DNA of 64,000 bases, taken from the NCBI GenBank assembly GCA_013400115.1, contig VXBP01010266.1:868001-932000 (forward strand), read 5' to 3'. The notes beneath the pieces were generated by a model, which saw only the letters and a program-made list of their open reading frames with translations, searched no databases and was not told where the DNA came from. This document shows, piece after piece, positions 61,950-64,000 of the stretch (within the stretch, counting starts at the first letter, position 1; each line of letters begins with the position of its first letter). Position numbers and translations under genes: made by a program. The stretch is from Rhinopomastus cyanomelas. Its lineage: Eukaryota > Chordata > Aves > Bucerotiformes > Rhinopomastidae.

Positions 61950-62611
61950 TGAGGCTGACTTTGCATTATGTTAACAATCTAGTGATTTTCTTCCCATAGC
62001 TTTTGGGCACTTAACTTCTAATTTTTGACATTGCAGCAGCAAACACCAATCTTCTTGCTCCCAAGACAGAATTCAGAAGCACTGACACAAGAGCAATTTG
62101 CCAGCTCGGTGACTCACATCTCTGACTCGCACAGTGGGCCTGTCTGAGCTCCAGCAGACAAGGAGATATGTCTGTGCAGTGGCAGCCCAAGGAGATGGAG
62201 ATGACAAGGCACCTCGGGGTGCTTGGAGCACTGGATCATCTCCTGACAGTGCAGTTTAAAGTGCCTAAATGTTTGGTTTAGTGCAAAATCACCAGTTTCC
62301 AGCAGCAGCATTGTTGGGCACCGCTAACAAACTGAAGCACCTCTGTGGCCTCTGTCGCAGGAGTGTTTTTAGTTACAGTCAGTGCAAGATGGGAAGGTGT
62401 CTGTGGGTGACAGAAGTGCTGCTATAATTCAGTGCAAGCCATCAGACAGGAATACAAATGTAAACATGCACAGTGACAAAAACCAGCAAAGTTGTCTCAT
62501 AGCAGCGTTGCCAGCTCTTTTTACAAGTTTGTGACTTTTTACAAGTTTCTTTTAAAGGAAGTCTCAGTTGCTGGAGTCTTTTGATTATGGAAGAATCTCG
62601 TATTTCACTCC
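61950..62611. other. Intergenic, nothing recognised
   Basis: Unique sequence between two CR1 insertions. Confidence 0.45.
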
Positions 62612-62720
62612 AATTCTGATTCTATAACTTCTCCAGTGAAGAGATCCTGCTGTGGCAGGGGGATTGGACTAGATGATCTTTCGGGGTCCCTTCCAATCCC
62701 TAATGATTCTATGATTCTAA
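62612..62720 (+). repeat. Composite CR1 tail, second type
   Basis: TCCAATTCTGATTCTATAAC and TTCTCCAGTGAAGAGATCCT lead into the young CR1 tail GGGGGATTGGACTAGATGAT and an ATTCTATGATTCTA end. It keeps only the last bases of the older CR1 body seen at 44897-45256 but has the same connecting segment. Confidence 0.85.
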
Positions 62721-64000
62721 ATAACAGTTGGGCCACTAGTGCTTTCAGCTGACTATAAATATCCTGAAATTATGACTTATGGACTTAGAAACTAACAAAA
62801 TAATTTGAAGAAGCCCTACATTTATTAATTTTAAAACTGTTTCGATTGTTATCCAGCTGATACCTTCAAGGCCTATGCTGCAATTTTGTGAAAACTCAGT
62901 TGTGTCTCATCTGAACATCTCACACGTGCTCAGCATAAGACTTCTCTCCACATAGCAAGTGTATGACAGGAGCAAGGGTAAGAGTAATCCCATGTGCACA
63001 TACTGATGTTTTCCCACATGTCCTGAAGACATCAGGAAGGTGGATGTCAAAAAAGAAAGTCCCCAAGTATAAAAATATCGCTCATTTCTTGTACATTTTG
63101 TTTTTAGTTTATGACAAGCCGAGATGTCGCACTGGGCGTGTCCTCAGTGCAAGTCATCAGGCTACCTTTGCATCACCTCAGGCATAATCTGGGGCAAGAA
63201 AAGCTGCACAAACCCAGTTTGAAATGAAAATTGCTGCTGTCACACAGCTGCGAGCTGCTCAGCTGGCCAACGCTCCCGTCTGGAGGGCAGCAGCACTCCA
63301 CCGCAAATGCTTTCCTTCACTGTCAATGAACAGCTCAGCAAACAACATGATCCCTCATCTGCTGGCTCATGTTTGAGTTGGTTCCAACTCCCAATTATCC
63401 AGACTTGGCTTAATTCAGAAAGTACGTCTGAAGCACTCCACCAGCAGCAGTTAACAGCCAGGCTGGGTGAGCGCAGTCAGTCAATGGCGTGTCTGAGCGG
63501 CAGGGCCTTCTGCCATGTTGCCACCAGAAACATCACCTTCACCTCCACCGCACAGAGCAAGGCTTGCGAGCGCCTGGGGCAGGGGGACGTTAAGCCATGG
63601 CAAAGAGAGCTCTCCATGCAGTGCCACAGGCAGCCAGCATTAATGAAAAGCAGGATGCAAACCCATCCATCTTTGTTTTGCATTTCTCAGTAACTGCTCT
63701 AATCTCAGGAGAGGCTTTGGAAGATGTGTGGCAGGATGGTTGATGTTTGTTTTTTTTTCGGAGGGTGGAGAGGGTATGAGCAAAGCATCATATCCCCCAT
63801 GATCCTGCTTAAAAGGGGGCAGGTAGCAGAGTTTGTGCTGGGGTCTCACTCTAGCTAAGCATACCTGCACTTGTGAGGGTCAGCTGCTTATCTTTCTGCT
63901 TCTGCAGCAGTGCAGGTGTCTGTCGATGCTCCAGCACGTGCTTCAGGCCTGGCTTATATAGGTCTAACTGATTAATTACTCTCTGTGCAACAACTGGAAA
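62721..64000. other. Intergenic, nothing recognised
   Basis: No exon or repeat is recognised. A 128-codon ORF (63307-63693) has no domain and no splice context. Confidence 0.45.

Noticed and set aside
1..64000. CRISPR arrays, bacterial operons, tRNA or rRNA genes
   Set aside because: The window is spliced vertebrate DNA. The 70-bp tandem repeats at 50.7-51.0 kb have no spacers and are CR1 tails. I recognised no tRNA cloverleaf or rRNA segment, though I could not run a covariance search.

Overview
The window is vertebrate nuclear DNA, almost certainly from a bird. Three things support this: many 5'-truncated CR1 retroposons whose 3' ends carry the avian ATTCTRTG-type octamer, an avian ERVL-type solo LTR in an intron, and one compact spliced gene with a CpG-island promoter. 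Several CR1 copies look young (nearly identical tails, one uninterrupted 160-codon reverse-transcriptase remnant). That would fit a lineage with recent CR1 activity such as Piciformes or allies, but the species call is a guess.

The only protein-coding gene I can support is LONRF2 (LON peptidase N-terminal domain and RING finger 2), on the + strand. Twelve coding exons run from the ATG at 6242 to the TAA at 35809-35811. All eleven introns obey GT-AG, the reading frame is kept across every junction, and the spliced product is 790 residues. Its order is TPR-like repeats, RING finger 1, more TPR repeats, an acidic/basic linker, RING finger 2 (C3HC4), and a Lon substrate-binding domain. The gene is read as a RING E3 ubiquitin ligase of cytosolic protein quality control.

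Layout: 1-5.5 kb is intergenic with three short CR1 tails. About 5.55-7.1 kb is a CpG island holding the promoter, 5' leader (with small upstream ORFs) and exon 1. About 7.0-21.6 kb is the long intron 1, with CR1 pieces and the solo LTR. 21.6-35.8 kb holds exons 2-12. About 35.8-39.5 kb is a long 3' UTR ending at AATAAA 39474-39479. 39.5-64 kb is intergenic, with no exon I can recognise and most of the young CR1 copies. From mammalian gene order, CHST10 would be expected to the left and AFF3 to the right, but neither has a recognisable exon here.

The most unusual signal is in the CR1 elements. A short terminal module of about 70-95 bp occurs as the normal end of one CR1 subfamily. It is also grafted behind the complete 3' end of a second CR1 type, with the same junction in two unlinked copies. 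It is joined to a third CR1 type through another shared junction, again in two copies, and it is present as four tandem units in one insertion. This looks like modular swapping or reiteration of a retroposon 3' recognition tail.
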